Shown here: piece after piece, positions 43,325-54,982 of the stretch
Numbering within the stretch: the first letter of the stretch is position 1
How the letters are laid out: the number at the start of each line of letters is the position of its first letter
Assembly: GCA_007570785.1 (NCBI GenBank)
Contig: ML661796.1
Span: 303,156 to 367,155 of the forward strand
Direction: 5' to 3'
DNA from: Antilocapra americana
Lineage: Eukaryota > Chordata > Mammalia > Artiodactyla > Antilocapridae
Length of the DNA: 64,000 bases
Program-made: the position numbers and the translations under genes
Notes under the pieces: generated by a model
Told to the model about the DNA's origin: nothing
The model's input: the letters and a program-made list of their open reading frames with translations, nothing else
Database searches by the model: none

Positions 43325-43420
43325 GTTCCTCATAGGCATTCTATTAAGTGGTGTTTGTCCTTCTGTGACTGCCTAAGTCCACTTCGCATAGTGTCCTCCA
43401 GGTATATTAGACGGGATATT
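43325..43420 (-). repeat. Old L1 (L1M-type), right part
   Basis: 'GTGTTTGTCCTTCTGTGACT' and 'CGCATAGTGTCCTCCAGGTA' continue the L1 at 42365. Confidence 0.6.
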
Positions 43421-43499
43421 TCCTCTCAAAGGGCTTTTTCTCAAGAACGTCCACTCTTCCTCCTGCAGTAATGACCTGGGGAGTATAAGGGGAAAAAAT

Positions 43500-43645
43500 G
43501 GGCTGACTTGGACATGAGAGGGACTTTACAGATCACAAGGTCAAACCTTCATTGTACAGAAGGGGAAATGGAATTCCATAGAGTGGAAGGAAAGTCACAC
43601 AGTAAGTTAGCAACTGGACCAGAACTAGACTCTATATTTCTTCTC
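43500..43645 (-). repeat. MIR fragment
   Basis: 'CATTGTACAGAAGGGGAAAT' and 'AAAGTCACACAGTAAGTTAG' on the plus strand. Confidence 0.6.
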
Positions 43646-44384
43646 TCTAGTTTTCCACAGGGCACCCATCTGAAATTACACAAATAAAATTACAATACAT
43701 TCTTTTAAACACCAAACTTAATTTTCTTCATGAAATACACATCAACTTCTACCCCCATTCATTCTATTCCTTCAGGTTCATGAATATATAAAATGTCAAG
43801 AATTTCAGCTTATATATCTACTGGAGAGTCACAGCTATGACACTTAAGATTTTAGTTCTACAAACTACTTTAATTCATATCTATTTCTTGACTTAGGCAT
43901 GAAGGACTCATGCAGAATCAAATCTTCAGTCTTTTCATTTTTCCTCGTGTAAAGGTACTACTATATGTAACCTTAAAAAATGATGTGATTATCTTTCCTT
44001 TTGTCAATCGTATCCTTAAGACTTTCACAGATTGATGACATTGTCATTGCTGCGAGGTCATCCTGCAGCCATTGTGGACATCCTGCAGCCAAATATAACA
44101 TATATCTTGGAAAGCATGATAAGATTCACATCACTCTCAGGCCTGTAAACGTTTCTTCAGAAGGAAATGGGTGTAAGTAAGAGATCACTGCTGTTTATGA
44201 ACCAGTCCATTATCAATCAAGCAGTCAATCACTGAATGCTCAGTGAGTATCTAACACTATTTTAGTTGTTTGGGGAACAAAAGAATTATAAGGCCCCTGA
44301 GACACTTGAAATATCTTACTGTAGATATATTTTCCATTTTAAACCTGGAGCAGATTCCTTAAGGCAGTTACTCTAGTTATGACA
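43646..44384. other. Unassigned sequence
   Basis: A short direct repeat CATCCTGCAGCCA occurs twice at 44059-44093. No other feature. Confidence 0.4.
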
Positions 44385-44840
44385 GGAAGCTATGTGGCAT
44401 AGTGGAAAGAATACAGGCTTTGGAATTGGGCTATGTTTTAACTGAATGCCCACTACTAATTGTGCAAATCTGGAGAACTTGCAGCCCACTACTGTCCCCC
44501 ACTCCTCATCTGTTAAGTTATTATAATAAATAATATATTTATTCATTATACTATGAATGAATAATATCTATCTTAATTCATAGCACATATTGCATATCAA
44601 GCCATGATCAATATTACCATTAATCAATGTTAATATTATTAATCAACTTGTTAATAATGAATGTTAACACTAACAAATATTACCATAAATGTTGATGCTA
44701 TTGATATTGATATTAATACTGATTACAATGAAGTTATTATTTTATTATAGCAATAATACCTATCTTTCAGGGTTCTGATAATGAAATTACCTAACATACA
44801 GTAGGTGCTCAATAAATCCTAACTAGTATGATGAATGATC
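44385..44840 (+). repeat. MIR split by an AT-rich degenerate tract
   Basis: MIR head 'GTGGCATAGTGGAAAGAATA' to about 44520, and MIR tail 'TACAGTAGGTGCTCAATAAA' at about 44795-44815. Between them lies 260 bp of degenerate ATTAATATT-type sequence. Confidence 0.55.
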
Positions 44841-44926
44841 AATATATGTTTCAGTTCAGTTGTTCAAGAAAATGTGGTTACTTAGGAAGTCTAGCAGGTA
44901 TTTTAGGCAGCAATGAAGTGTAGGAA

Positions 44927-47900
44927 ATAGACTCTTGGAGGGCACAACAGAACCTTGTGCACCAGGACCCAGGAAAAAGGAACAGTGACCCCACAGGAGA
45001 CTTGCCTGTGGGTGTCTAGGAGTCTCCAGTGAAGGCGTGGGTCAATGGTGGCCTGCTGCAGGGTTGGGGGCACAGACTGTAACAGTATATGCATGGGATC
45101 TTTTGAGGGAGGTCACCATTATCTTCATTACTTCCACCATAGTTTGAAAGTGAAGTCACTCAGTCATGTCCAACTCTTTGTGATCCCATGGACTGCAGCC
45201 TACCAGGCTCCTTTATCCATGGGATTTTCCAGGCAAGAGTAATGGAGTGGGTTGCCATATCCTTCTCCAGGGGATCTTCCTGACCCAGGGATCGAACCTG
45301 GGTCTCCCAAGTTTTAGGCAGATGCTTCACCATCTGAGCCACCAGGGAAGTTCACCTGGGGACACTATAGTTTGGCCCCAGGTAAATAGCAGGGAGGGAA
45401 CACAGCTATGCTCATCAACAGAAAATTGGATTAAAGATTTACTGAGCATGGCCCTGCCCATCAGAACATCCCACATACTCTTATCCTTATGCATCAGAGG
45501 GTAGACAGACTGAAAACCACAATCACAGAAAACTAATCAATCTGATCACATGGACCACAGTCTTGTCTAACTCAATGAAACTATGAGTCATGCTGTGTAG
45601 GGCCACCCAAAACAGACGGGTCATGGTGGAGAGTTCTGACAAAACGTGGACCACTGGAGAAGGGAATGGCAAACCACTTCAGTATTCCTGCCTTGAGAAC
45701 CCCATGAACAGTATGAAAAGGCAAAAAGCTATGACATTGAAAGATGAACTCCCCAGGTTGATAGGTGCCCAATATGCTACTGGAGGTCAGTGGAGAAATA
45801 ACTCCAGAAAGAATGAAGAGACAGAGCCAAAGTGAAAACAACGCCCAGTTGTGGATGTGACTGGTGATAGAAGCAAGGTCCGATGCTGTAAACAGCAATA
45901 TTACATAGGAACCTGGAATGTTAGATCCATGGATCAAGGCAAATTGGATGTGATCAAACAGGAGGTGGTAAGAGTGAACATCGACATTTTAGGAATCAGT
46001 GAACTAAAATGGACTGGAATGGGTGAATTTAACTCAGATGACTACTGTGGTCAAGAATCCCTTAGAAGAAATGGAGTAGCCATCAATACCAACAAAAAGA
46101 GTCTGAAATACAGTATTTGGATGCAATCTCAAAAGTGACAGAATGATCTCTGTTCATTTCCAAGGCAAATCATTCAATATCACAGTAACCCAAGTATATG
46201 CCCTGACCAGTAATGCTGAAGAAGCTGAAGTCGAACGGTTGTATGAAGACCTACAAGACCTTTTAGAATTAACACCCCAAAAAGATGTCCTTTTCATTCT
46301 AGTGGACTGGAGTGCAAAAGGAGGAAGTCAAGAAACACCTGGAGTAACAGGCAAATTTGGCCTTGGAGTACAGAATGAAGCAGAGCAAAGGCTAATAGAC
46401 TTTTGCCAAGAGAACACACTGGTCATAGCAAACACCCTCTTCCAACAATACAAGAGAAGAGAAGACATGGACATCACCAGATGGTCAACACCGCTATCAG
46501 ATTGATTATATTCTTTGCAGCCAAAGATGGAGAAGCTCTATACAGTCAGCAAAAACAAGACTGGGAGCTGACTGTGGCTCAGATCATGAACTCCTTATTG
46601 CAAAATTCATACTTAAATTGAAGAAAGTAGGGAAAACCACTAGACCATTCAGGTATGACCTAAATCAAATCTCTAACGATTATACAGTAGAAGTGAGAAA
46701 TAGATTTAAGGGACTAGATCTGATAGACAGAGTGCCTGATAAACTATGGATGGAGGTTCGTGACATTGTACAGGAGGCAGGGATCAAGACAATCCCTAAG
46801 AAAAAGAAATGCAAAAAAGCAAAATGGCTGTCTGAGGAGGCCTTACAAACAGTTGTGAAAAGAAGAGACGTGAAAAGCAAAGGATAAAAGAAAAGATACC
46901 CATCTGAATGCAGGGTTCCAAAGACTAGCAAGGAGAGATAAGAAAGCCTTCCTCAGCTATCAGTGCAAAGAAATAGAGGAAAACAGTAGAATGGGAAAGA
47001 CTAGAGATCTCTTCAAGCAAATTAGAGATACCAAGGGAACGTTTCATGCAAAGTTAGGCTTGATAAAGGCCAGAAATGGTATGGACCCAACAGAAGCAGA
47101 AGACATTAAGAAGAGGTGGCAAGAATACACAGAAGAATTATACAAAAAAGATCTTCACCACCCAGATAATTACAATGGTGTGATCACTCACCTAGAGCCA
47201 GACATCCTGGGATGTGAAGTCAAGTGGGCCTTAGGAAACATCACTATGAACAAAGCTAGAAGAGGTCATGGAATTCCAGCTGAGCTATTTTAAATCCTAA
47301 AAGATGATGCTGTGAAAGTGCTGCATTCAATATGCCAGCAAATTTGGATAACTCAGCAGTTTCCATGAGACTGAAAAAAGTGTTTTCATTCTATCCCCAA
47401 AAAAGGCAATGCCAAAGAATGCTCAAACTATCACACAATTGTATTCATCTCACACATTAGTAAAGTAATGCTCAAAATTCTGCAAACCAGGCTTCAGCAA
47501 TATGTGAACCATGAAATTCCAGATGTTCAAACTGGTTTTAGAAAAGGCAGAGGAACCAGAGATCAAATTGCAAACATCTGTTGGATCATTGAACAAGCAA
47601 GAGAGTTCCAGAAAAACATCTTCTTCTGCTTTATTGACTAGGCCAAAGCCTTTGACTGTGTGGATCACAATAAACTGTGGAAAATTCTGAAAGAGATGGG
47701 AATACCAGACCAATTGAACTGCCTCTTGAGAAACCTGTATGCAGGTCAGGAGGCAACAGTTAGAACTGGACATGGAACAACAGACTGGTTCCAAATCGGG
47801 AAAGGAGTACGTCAAGGCTGTATATTGTCACTCTGCTTATTTAACTTATATGCAGAGTACATCATGAGAAACGCTGGGCTGGAGGAAGCACAAGCTGGAA

Positions 47901-48705
47901 TCAAGATTGCCGGGAGAAATATCAATAACTTCAGATATGCAGATGACACCACCCTTATGGAAGAAAGTGAAGAAGAACTAAAGATCCTTTTGGTGAAAGT
48001 GAAAGAGGAGAGTGAAAAAGTTGGCTTAAAGCTCAACATTCAGGCAACAAAGGTCATGGCACCCAGTCCCATCATTTCATAGCAAATAGATGGGGAAACA
48101 ATGGCATACTTTATTTTTGGGGCTCCAAAATCACTGCAGATTGTGACTGCAGCCACAAAATAAAAGACGTGTACTCCTTGGGAGAAAAGTTATGACCAAA
48201 CTAGACAGGATATTAAAAAGCAAGACATTACTTTGCCAACAAAGGTCCATCTAGTCAAAGCTATGGTTTTTCCCGTAGTCATGTGTGGATGTGAGAGTTT
48301 GACTGTAAAGAAAGTTGAGCACTGAAGAATTATTGCTTTTGAACTGTTGTGCTGGAGAAGACTCTTGAGAGTCTCTTAGACTGCAAAGGACATCCAACCA
48401 GTCCATCCTAAAGGAGATCAGTCCTGAATGTTCATTGGAAGGACTGATGTTGAAGCTGAAACTCTAATACTTTGGCCACCTGATGCAAAGAGCTGACTCA
48501 TTTGAAAAGACCCTGATGCTGGCAAAGATTGAAGGTGAGAGGAGAAGGGGACGACAGAGGATGAGATGGTTGGATGGCATCACCGACTCAATGGACATGA
48601 GTTTGTGTAAACTCCTTGAGTTGGTGATGGACAGGGAGGCCTGGCATGCTGCAGTCAATGGGGTTGCAAAGAGTTGGACATGACTGAGCAACTGAACTGA
48701 ACTGA
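44927..48705 (+). mobile_element. Nearly full-length BovB LINE (RTE clade), inactive, 11-bp target duplication
   Basis: Exact flanks AAGTGTAGGAA at 44916-44926 and 48706-48716 set the limits; the 3' end is the usual ACTGAACTGAACTGA. It carries the 5' region (HSPMLCRATQNRRVMV-like frame at 45590), an AP-endonuclease part with ILGISELKWTGMGEFN (about 45990) and ADCGSDHELL-like remnants (about 46570-46600), and the RT with YADDTTLM (about 47940). The element is broken: several frameshifts separate the frames, and a TAG lies in RT motif A, between FID and AKAFDCV at about 47640. A Bov-tA is inserted at about 45145. Length without it is about 3.57 kb. Confidence 0.93.
45145..45351 (-). mobile_element. 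Bov-tA SINE inserted in BovB
   Basis: Reverse 'GTGAAGTCACTCAGTCATGT' to 'GAGCCACCAGGGAAGTTC'. It splits the 5' region of the BovB; the related minus-strand BovB copy (53511-54982) has no such insertion. Confidence 0.92.
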
Positions 48706-48716
48706 AAGTGTAGGAA

Positions 48717-48880
48717 TTAAGAACCTGGCCTCCAAGTCTGACAGAACTTGGGTCTAGTCTCAGCTGTAGTACTTTAACTAGCTGTGTGACCTCAGACAGA
48801 TCATTGACCATCTCAAGACTCAATTTGCCCATCCGTCAAATGGGGATAACAGAACCCACCATTCACGATTGTTGGCACTA
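48717..48880 (+). repeat. MIR SINE
   Basis: 'TTAAGAACCTGGCCTCCAAG', 'GTCTAGTCTCAGCTGTAGTA', 'GCTGTGTGACCTCAGACAGA', 'TGCCCATCCGTCAAATGGGG'. The BovB inserted at its left edge. Confidence 0.75.
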
Positions 48881-48980
48881 CTTATTGAGGGGAGGAATTT
48901 ATGATAGTGCATTTGCTCACATGTGATGTTATTAAGACCTGCACTGTAGAAACACTTGGCCATATCATAAATTACTATTA

Positions 48981-49189
48981 ATGTGAAAAGTGAAATCGGT
49001 CAGTTGTGTCCGACTCTTTGCGACCCCATGGACTATAGCCTACCAGGCTCCTCCATCCATAGGATTTCCCAGGCAAGAATACTGGAGTGGGTTGCCATTT
49101 CCTTCTTCAGGAGATCTTCCCGACCCAGGGATTGAACCAGGGTCTCCCACATTGTGGGCAGACACTTTACCCTCTGACCCACCAGGATG
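48981..49189 (-). mobile_element. Bov-tA SINE with 13-bp target duplication
   Basis: Complete reverse element (GTGAAAAGTGAAATCGGTCA to 'CTGACCCACCAGGA'). Flanks TAAATTACTATTA (48968-48980) and TAAATTACTGTTA (49190-49202) differ at one base. Confidence 0.92.
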
Positions 49190-49202
49190 TAAATTACTGT
49201 TA

Positions 49203-49599
49203 CTTAGGCATAATTTTTCTTTCCAATATTCACAGGTAGAAACAACTGAGCCACTCCTTATATTCATCTGCTTTTGCCATAGGTGTCTGAAAATAACATT
49301 AAAAAAAAACACAGAGATTTAAGGACTACCTAGAAGAACTTAAATATTTCAAGATGATGCATCAAATTTCAAGTCTCTAATATTTTTAGAGCCAGAGATA
49401 TAGGCATTCAACAGTAATTTTTCTGGATACTAATGTAATAACCAAGCTACTGTTTGGGGGACTTATCAATAAGAGACACATTGTAAATATTATTAAAATG
49501 CCTATAGTGAAATAAAATTAATCCTCTAAGTACTATGAGGTTGTATGCAGCTAATATTTTATCATGAAAGCACAAATGCTAATATAGTTCTAAAGGAAA
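49203..49599. other. Unassigned AT-rich sequence
   Basis: No supported feature. Confidence 0.4.
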
Positions 49600-49714
49600 G
49601 AAAGCAAAAGTGTTAGTTGCTCAGTGGTGTCTGACTCTTTGTGACCCCATGGATGGTAGCCACCAGGCCCCTCTGTCCATAGGATTCTCCAGGCAAGAAT
49701 ACTGCAGTGGGTTG
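49600..49714 (-). repeat. Bov-tA SINE, truncated
   Basis: Reverse 'GTTAGTTGCTCAGTGGTGTC' to 'GAATACTGCAGTGGGTTG'; the tRNA half is missing. Confidence 0.87.
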
Positions 49715-49859
49715 AAAAGACAAGGTCAAAAGATTGCATTGTTTCAAACATACTTTGTAAAAAATAAAATGATCAGTTTATAAATTATTACTCTGTTAAA
49801 ATTATATTTGTTAAATCAAGAAAAAAAAAGATACACTGGACAACGTGTCATGGAGGAAG

Positions 49860-50034
49860 CAGAATGAGCTGACATTCACTGACTTTCAGCTATATTATGT
49901 AATCTCATTTAAACCTCACAACAACTCCATGAGGTGAATGCTCGTGTTAACCCCATGTAACAGAGGAGAAAACAGGCCCAGAGAGATCAGGTAATTTGTC
50001 CAAGAGCATACAGAAAATTAGTGATTCAAACGTG
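49860..50034 (-). repeat. MIR SINE
   Basis: 'CTCATTTAAACCTCACAACA', 'GTAACAGAGGAGAAAACAGG', 'TTTGTCCAAGAGCATACAGA', 'TTCAAACGTGGGTCTAAC'. Confidence 0.7.
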
Positions 50035-50320
50035 GGTCTAACAGAGAATAGACTTGAGGTTGTCAAGGGGGAGAGGAGGTAGGGGAGGGAAGGATTGGGA
50101 ATTAGGCATTAGCAGATGCAAAGTGGTGTATATAGAGGATGTATAAACAACAAGGTCCTACTGTATAGAACAGGGAGCTATATTCAGTATCTGGGGGTAA
50201 ACCATAATGGCAAAGAATATGAAGAAAAAAATATATATATATGACTGAAATACTTTTCTGTACAGCAGAAACTAACACAACATTGCAAATCAACAGTACT
50301 TCAATAAAAAAATTTTTTAA
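50035..50320 (+). repeat. L1 3' end, older cetartiodactyl type
   Basis: 'TGTATAAACAACAAGGTCCT', 'TATTCAGTATCTGGGGGTAA', 'AAACTAACACAACATTGCAA', 'CAGTACTTCAATAAAAAAAT', plus strand with A-rich end. Confidence 0.82.
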
Positions 50321-50490
50321 AAAAACGAACCCAGAAAATATGGGTTTATTTAATTCCAAACTCCATATTCATTCCAGATCTAGTCCTTCCACTGATGCCA
50401 ATGACCTAAGCGCTCTTGGTCATGTTACTTTGTTTATTTTGTGTCTTATATCATGTTGCTTTGTTTAGTGTGTGTCAAGTATCAATTTCC

Positions 50491-50780
50491 TAGAGGAAAT
50501 CAACCCTGAATGTTCTTTTGAAGAACTGATGCTGAAGCTGAAGCTCAAATACTTGGGCCACCTGATGAGAAACACTGACTTATTTTAAAAGACACTGATG
50601 TTGGAAAAGATTGAAGGCAAAAGGAGAAGGGGGCAACAGAGGAGGAGATGATTTGGATTGTATCACTGACTTAATTCACAAGAATCTGAGCAAACTCTGG
50701 GAGATGGTGAAAGACAGGGAAGCCTGGAGTGCTATAGTCCATGGGGTCAAAAAAAGTCAGATACAACTGAACTACTGAAC
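50491..50780 (+). repeat. BovB 3' end
   Basis: 'GGAAATCAACCCTGAATGTT', 'GGGCCACCTGATGAGAAACA', 'TACAACTGAACTACTGAACA'. 5'-truncated, moderately diverged. Confidence 0.88.
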
Positions 50781-52300
50781 AACAAAAACAATGAATTAGG
50801 TTACATTCGGCCTCAAGTATTAGAGTAACTAACACTGGTTTAAATGACAAATACATTTCATTTTCTCACATAATAAAATGTTTGGAAACAGTTCCAGTGA
50901 AAAGACCACCGCTTAAGCCCCTCCCCACCCCTCTTTCTCTCTATCCTTGCACACTGACTGCTACCTTCAGTGGGCAAAGACAGTTTAGCGGTGTGCTCAG
51001 TAGCTCTCAGCATTACCCAATCAATGGCCTGACAACTTCCCAAAGCAGGATGTGGGTGTAGGGCAGACACTTTCCCTCATTGATCAAAGAGGAAAAATTT
51101 TTTCCAGAAACCTTCCCGTGGACTTCTCCTTTGTCTCACTGACCTAAAGTAGGCAACATGGTCACCTATAACCTGATAAGAGAAATGGGTTTGCTGTGCT
51201 TGGCTTGAACCACTAATGACAGTGTCTGGGGACATCTTCCCTGAGATCAAGGGCTCTTGGCTTGAAGGTCGGATACAATCAGAGTTCTGCTATCAAGAAA
51301 GACATGGAGGTGGGAAGGCCATTGAGCAGGCATCCAACAGTATCTGACTTGGGCCTGTTTCCTTGTCAACAAATGAGCAAGTGGCTCAGGGCCAACTCTT
51401 GGTGAGATGGAAGACAAGGCTCTAACTGCAGTCAAAAGGCAAAACAAAATAAAATCTCATTCAGTCATGAAAATACACACACAAAAAACAACCAGCATAT
51501 GCACAGTCAACTCAAGCTCCTTTCTCATCCCTCACACCACACTAACCTTAACATTCCTTTTAAACCTATTTGTATGGATGGTGGTTCTAGGGGTGGGAGA
51601 GGATATGTAGGGCCTATCCTTCCCTGGCCTCCCTCCTGCCCCCTGCTCCACTGGAACATCTGATCTCAATCAATCTGGGTTTGGGAAGTAGTGTCCCATG
51701 TTACTCAGAGAAGGAAATAAGATAACAGTGGAAATAGTCCACAGCAGTAGCATAACAGATCCAGAACAGATTTGTTTCTGTTAGATTTCTAAGTGAATTA
51801 TATTTGACCTCAACTCCATCTCAAGCGGAAATTTTTTTACCACATTTTGTATTGCTCTAGAAAAAAATCAACAATTGTCATATTTTCTTTAAAAAGCAGC
51901 TGTCAGATGAATCTTTTAACAGTTTAATGATTTAAAACACTCCCCGCCCCAAACTGGATTAGGGATCTGTGCTGTGGCAGGACTTCTCATTTATTATTTT
52001 GCATTCAATATTTTACCATTAGCCTCTTACCCCAGGAAATGTAGAGACTGAATGCTTGTCAAAATATTTTGTAACATTTCTAAAATTGAAGTACCATGAA
52101 AATTGTATTTAAACTGTACTCAGATACTTGAAAGCATTATGCTTTTTTTCCACGTGTGGAAGATTTATTTTCCTATCTTCATAAGAAATGTGTTTTTTTC
52201 CCACAGCTTTCCCAAAAGACCATCTTATTTTTCCAATGCAGTGAATCAATTTTTATTTGAAATTATTCCTCTTTTCTTTCTATTTATTGATTAAAAATTA
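50781..52300. other. Unassigned sequence
   Basis: About 1.5 kb with no recognised repeat or paired exon; frames at 50858-51610 lack domain or splice support. Confidence 0.45.
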
Positions 52301-52301
52301 A

Positions 52302-52416
52302 TTTTTCTTTTTACTTTTTGGCCATATGGGATCTTAGTTCCGCAACCAGGGATGGAACCTGCACCCCCTGAATTGGAAACTCAGAATCTTAACCATTGGG
52401 TTGCCAGAGAAGTGCC
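52302..52416 (-). repeat. CHR-type SINE
   Basis: 'TTTTGGCCATATGGGATCTT', 'AGTTCCGCAACCAGGGATGG', end 'GGTTGCCAGAGAAGTGCC'. Confidence 0.75.
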
Positions 52417-52565
52417 ACCTTCCTTTCTTTTTGAATATGTCCTGAGCCAGAAAAAAATGAGTACCTCACTCCTGAGCATGTAGGGCCTTCAGCTATCTCC
52501 TCATGCAAAGGAAGTGCAAAGGGAATAATTATCTTGTGAATCCAATCAATGCTCACTGTTGATAG

Positions 52566-52784
52566 GGCTTTCTAGTGGTGCTAGTGGTAAAGATCTCACC
52601 TGTCAATGCAAAAGGAGCTGTAAAAGACACGGGTTTGAACCATGGGTCAAGAAGACCCCCTGGAGGAGGAAATGACAACCCATTCCAGTATTCTTGACTG
52701 GAGAATCTTATGGACAGAGGAGCCTGGTGAGCTGCAGTCCATGGGGTCACAAAGAGTCAGACACGACTGAGTGACTACCATTCA
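52566..52784 (+). mobile_element. Bov-tA SINE with 14-bp target duplication
   Basis: 'GGCTTTCTAGTGGTGCTAGT' to 'CGACTGAGTGACTACCATTC'. Flanked by exact CTCACTGTTGATAG at 52552-52565 and 52785-52798. Internal 14-bp insertion near 52608-52630 relative to the usual element. Confidence 0.92.
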
Positions 52785-53027
52785 CTCACTGTTGATAGTC
52801 AGTCTAGAACACTTGACCTCACCTTGGTTTCAACAGCCTTGGGAGGAGGAAAGGCAAAAAAGTATCTGAATAATCAGGACCACTTACTCTCATCTTACCT
52901 TGACTGTGTCTTCATTTATTCATTCACTCACAAGGACTAATTGTGACCCTCCTATATGACAGACGTTGACCTTCACCAAGGAAACAGCAATGAACAAGAG
53001 AAAGATCTTTGTCATAAAGAAATTTAT

Positions 53028-53115
53028 GCAGAGGAAGGTAAACTGCCAAAGTCATTCTATGAGGCCACCATCACCCTAATACCAAAAGCAGACAGAGATG
53101 CTAGACACATACAAA
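53028..53115 (+). mobile_element. Isolated internal L1 ORF2 fragment between 12-bp direct repeats
   Basis: About 88 bp ('TCATTCTATGAGGCCACCAT', 'CCTAATACCAAAAGCAGACA') matches the RT-proximal L1 ORF2 segment also present at about 60450-60510. AAAGAAATTTAT flanks it at 53016-53027 and 53116-53127. No L1 3'-UTR is present. Confidence 0.7.
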
Positions 53116-53140
53116 AAAGAAATTTATACACACCCTGTAT

Positions 53141-53278
53141 AGGAACTTCCCTGGTGGTTCAGTGGCTAAAACTCTACACTTCCAATGCAGGAGTGAGGTG
53201 GGGCCCAGGTTTGGTCCCTAGTCAGGGAACTAGATCCCACATGTCACAACTAATACCTTGTACTGCCAAATAGATTAA
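53141..53278 (+). repeat. CHR-type SINE
   Basis: 'GGAACTTCCCTGGTGGTTCA', 'GGTTTGGTCCCTAGTCAGGG', 'TGTACTGCCAAATAGATTAA'. Confidence 0.82.
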
Positions 53279-53285
53279 TTAGTTT

Positions 53286-53503
53286 GGGACTTCCCAGGTG
53301 GCACTTAGTGGTTAAGAACCCGGCGGCCAATGCAGGAGACTTGAGAGATGCATATTTGATCCCTGGGTCAGGAAGATCCCTTGGAGGAGGGCATGGCAAC
53401 CCACTCCAATATTCTTGCCTGGGGAATCCCATGGAAAAAGGAGCTTGGCAGGCTACAGTCTATAGGGTTGCAAAGAGGTGGACACGACAGAAGCGACTTG
53501 GAT
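53286..53503 (+). repeat. Bov-tA SINE
   Basis: 'GGGACTTCCCAGGTGGCACT' to 'GTGGACACGACAGAAGCGAC'. It directly abuts the truncated end of the minus-strand BovB. Confidence 0.9.
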
Positions 53504-53507
53504 TGCT

Positions 53508-54982
53508 GTGATATTGAATGGTTTGTCTTGGAAACGAACAGAGCCCATTTTGTCATTTTTGAGATTGCACCCAAGTACTGCATTCTGGACTCTTTCGTTG
53601 ACTATGAGGGCTACTCCATTTCATCTAAGGGATTCTTGCCCACATTAGTAGATATAATGGTCATCTGAATTAAATTCACCCCTTCCAGTCCATTTTAGTT
53701 CACTGATTTCTAAAATGTTGACATTCACTCTTGCCATTTCCTGTTTGATCACTTCTAATTTACCTTGATCCATGGACCTCACATTCCAGGTTCTTATGCA
53801 ATATTGTTGTTTACAGCATCAGACCTTGCTTCTATCACCAGTCACATCCACAACTGGGCGTTGTTTTCGCTTTGGCTCTGTCTCTTCATTCTTTCTGGAG
53901 TTATTTCTCCACTGATCTCCAGTAGCATATTGGGCACCTATCAACCTGGGGAGTTCATCTTTCAATGTCATAGCTTTTTGCCTTTTCATACTGTTCATGG
54001 GGTTCTCAAGGCAGGAATACTGAAGTGGTTTGCCATTCCCTTCTCCAGTGGACCACGTTTTGTCAGAACTCTCCACCATGACCCGTCTGTTTTGGGTGGC
54101 CCTACACAGCATGACTCATAGTTTCATTGAGTTAGACAAGACTGTGGTCCATGTGATCAGATTGATTAGTTTTCTGTGATTGTGGTTTTCAGTCTGTCTA
54201 CCCTCTGATGCATAAGGATAAGAGGCTTATGGAAGCTTCCTGATGGGAGAGACTGACTATGGGGGAAACTGGGTCTTGTTCTGATGGGTAGGGTCATGCT
54301 CAGCAAATCTTTAATCCAATTTTCTGTTGATGGGCAGAGCTTGTGTTTCCTCCCTGTTGTTTGACCTGAGACCAAAAAAGATCCCATGCCCCTGATCCTG
54401 CAGCAAGCTACCGCTGACCCATGCCTCCACTGGAGACTCCTGGACACTCACAGGCAAGTCTGGGCTAGTCTCTTGTGGGGGTCACTGCTCCTTTCTCCTG
54501 GGTCCTGGTGCTCACAAGATCTTGCTTGTGCCCTCCAAGAGTCTGTTTCCCCAGTCCCGTTTAAGTTCCATAATCAAATCCTACTGGCCTCCAAAGTCAA
54601 ATTCTCTGGGAGTTCTCAGTCCCTTTGCCAGATCCCCAGGTTGGGAAATCTGTTGTGGATTCTAGAACTTTCTTAATAGTGTGAGAATTTTTTTTGATAT
54701 AATTGTTTTGTAGTTTGTGGTTTGTCTACTCGGTGGCTCTATGGTGGGATTAATGGCGATCTCCAAGAGGGCGTATGCCACAGGCTGTGTGACCAGGTAG
54801 CTTCACCCAGAGCTCCTGCCCCTGCAGCGGGCCACTGCCGACCCATACCTCCACAGGAGGCTCAAACACAGGTCTGGCTCAGTCTCTGTGGGGTTTCTGG
54901 GTCATGGTGTGCACAAGGTTTTTTTTTTGAGCCCTCCGAGCCTCTCTGGCGTGTATGGGGTTTGATTCCAAAAGCAATATCA
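53508..54982 (-). mobile_element. BovB LINE 5' portion, minus strand
   Basis: Reverse complement of the BovB at 44927-46250: a 118-codon plus-strand frame at 53765-54121 differs at only four positions from its counterpart at 45937-45581. The EN start is near 53700. It extends further 5' (about 54660-54982) than the first copy. Downstream ORF2 is absent, so this is 3'-truncated, unusual for target-primed insertion. Confidence 0.9.

Noticed and set aside
53765..54121. 118-codon plus-strand frame and its near copy on the minus strand at 45581-45937
   Set aside because: Antisense frames over the BovB 5' region; their similarity reflects two copies of the same LINE, not a gene family.
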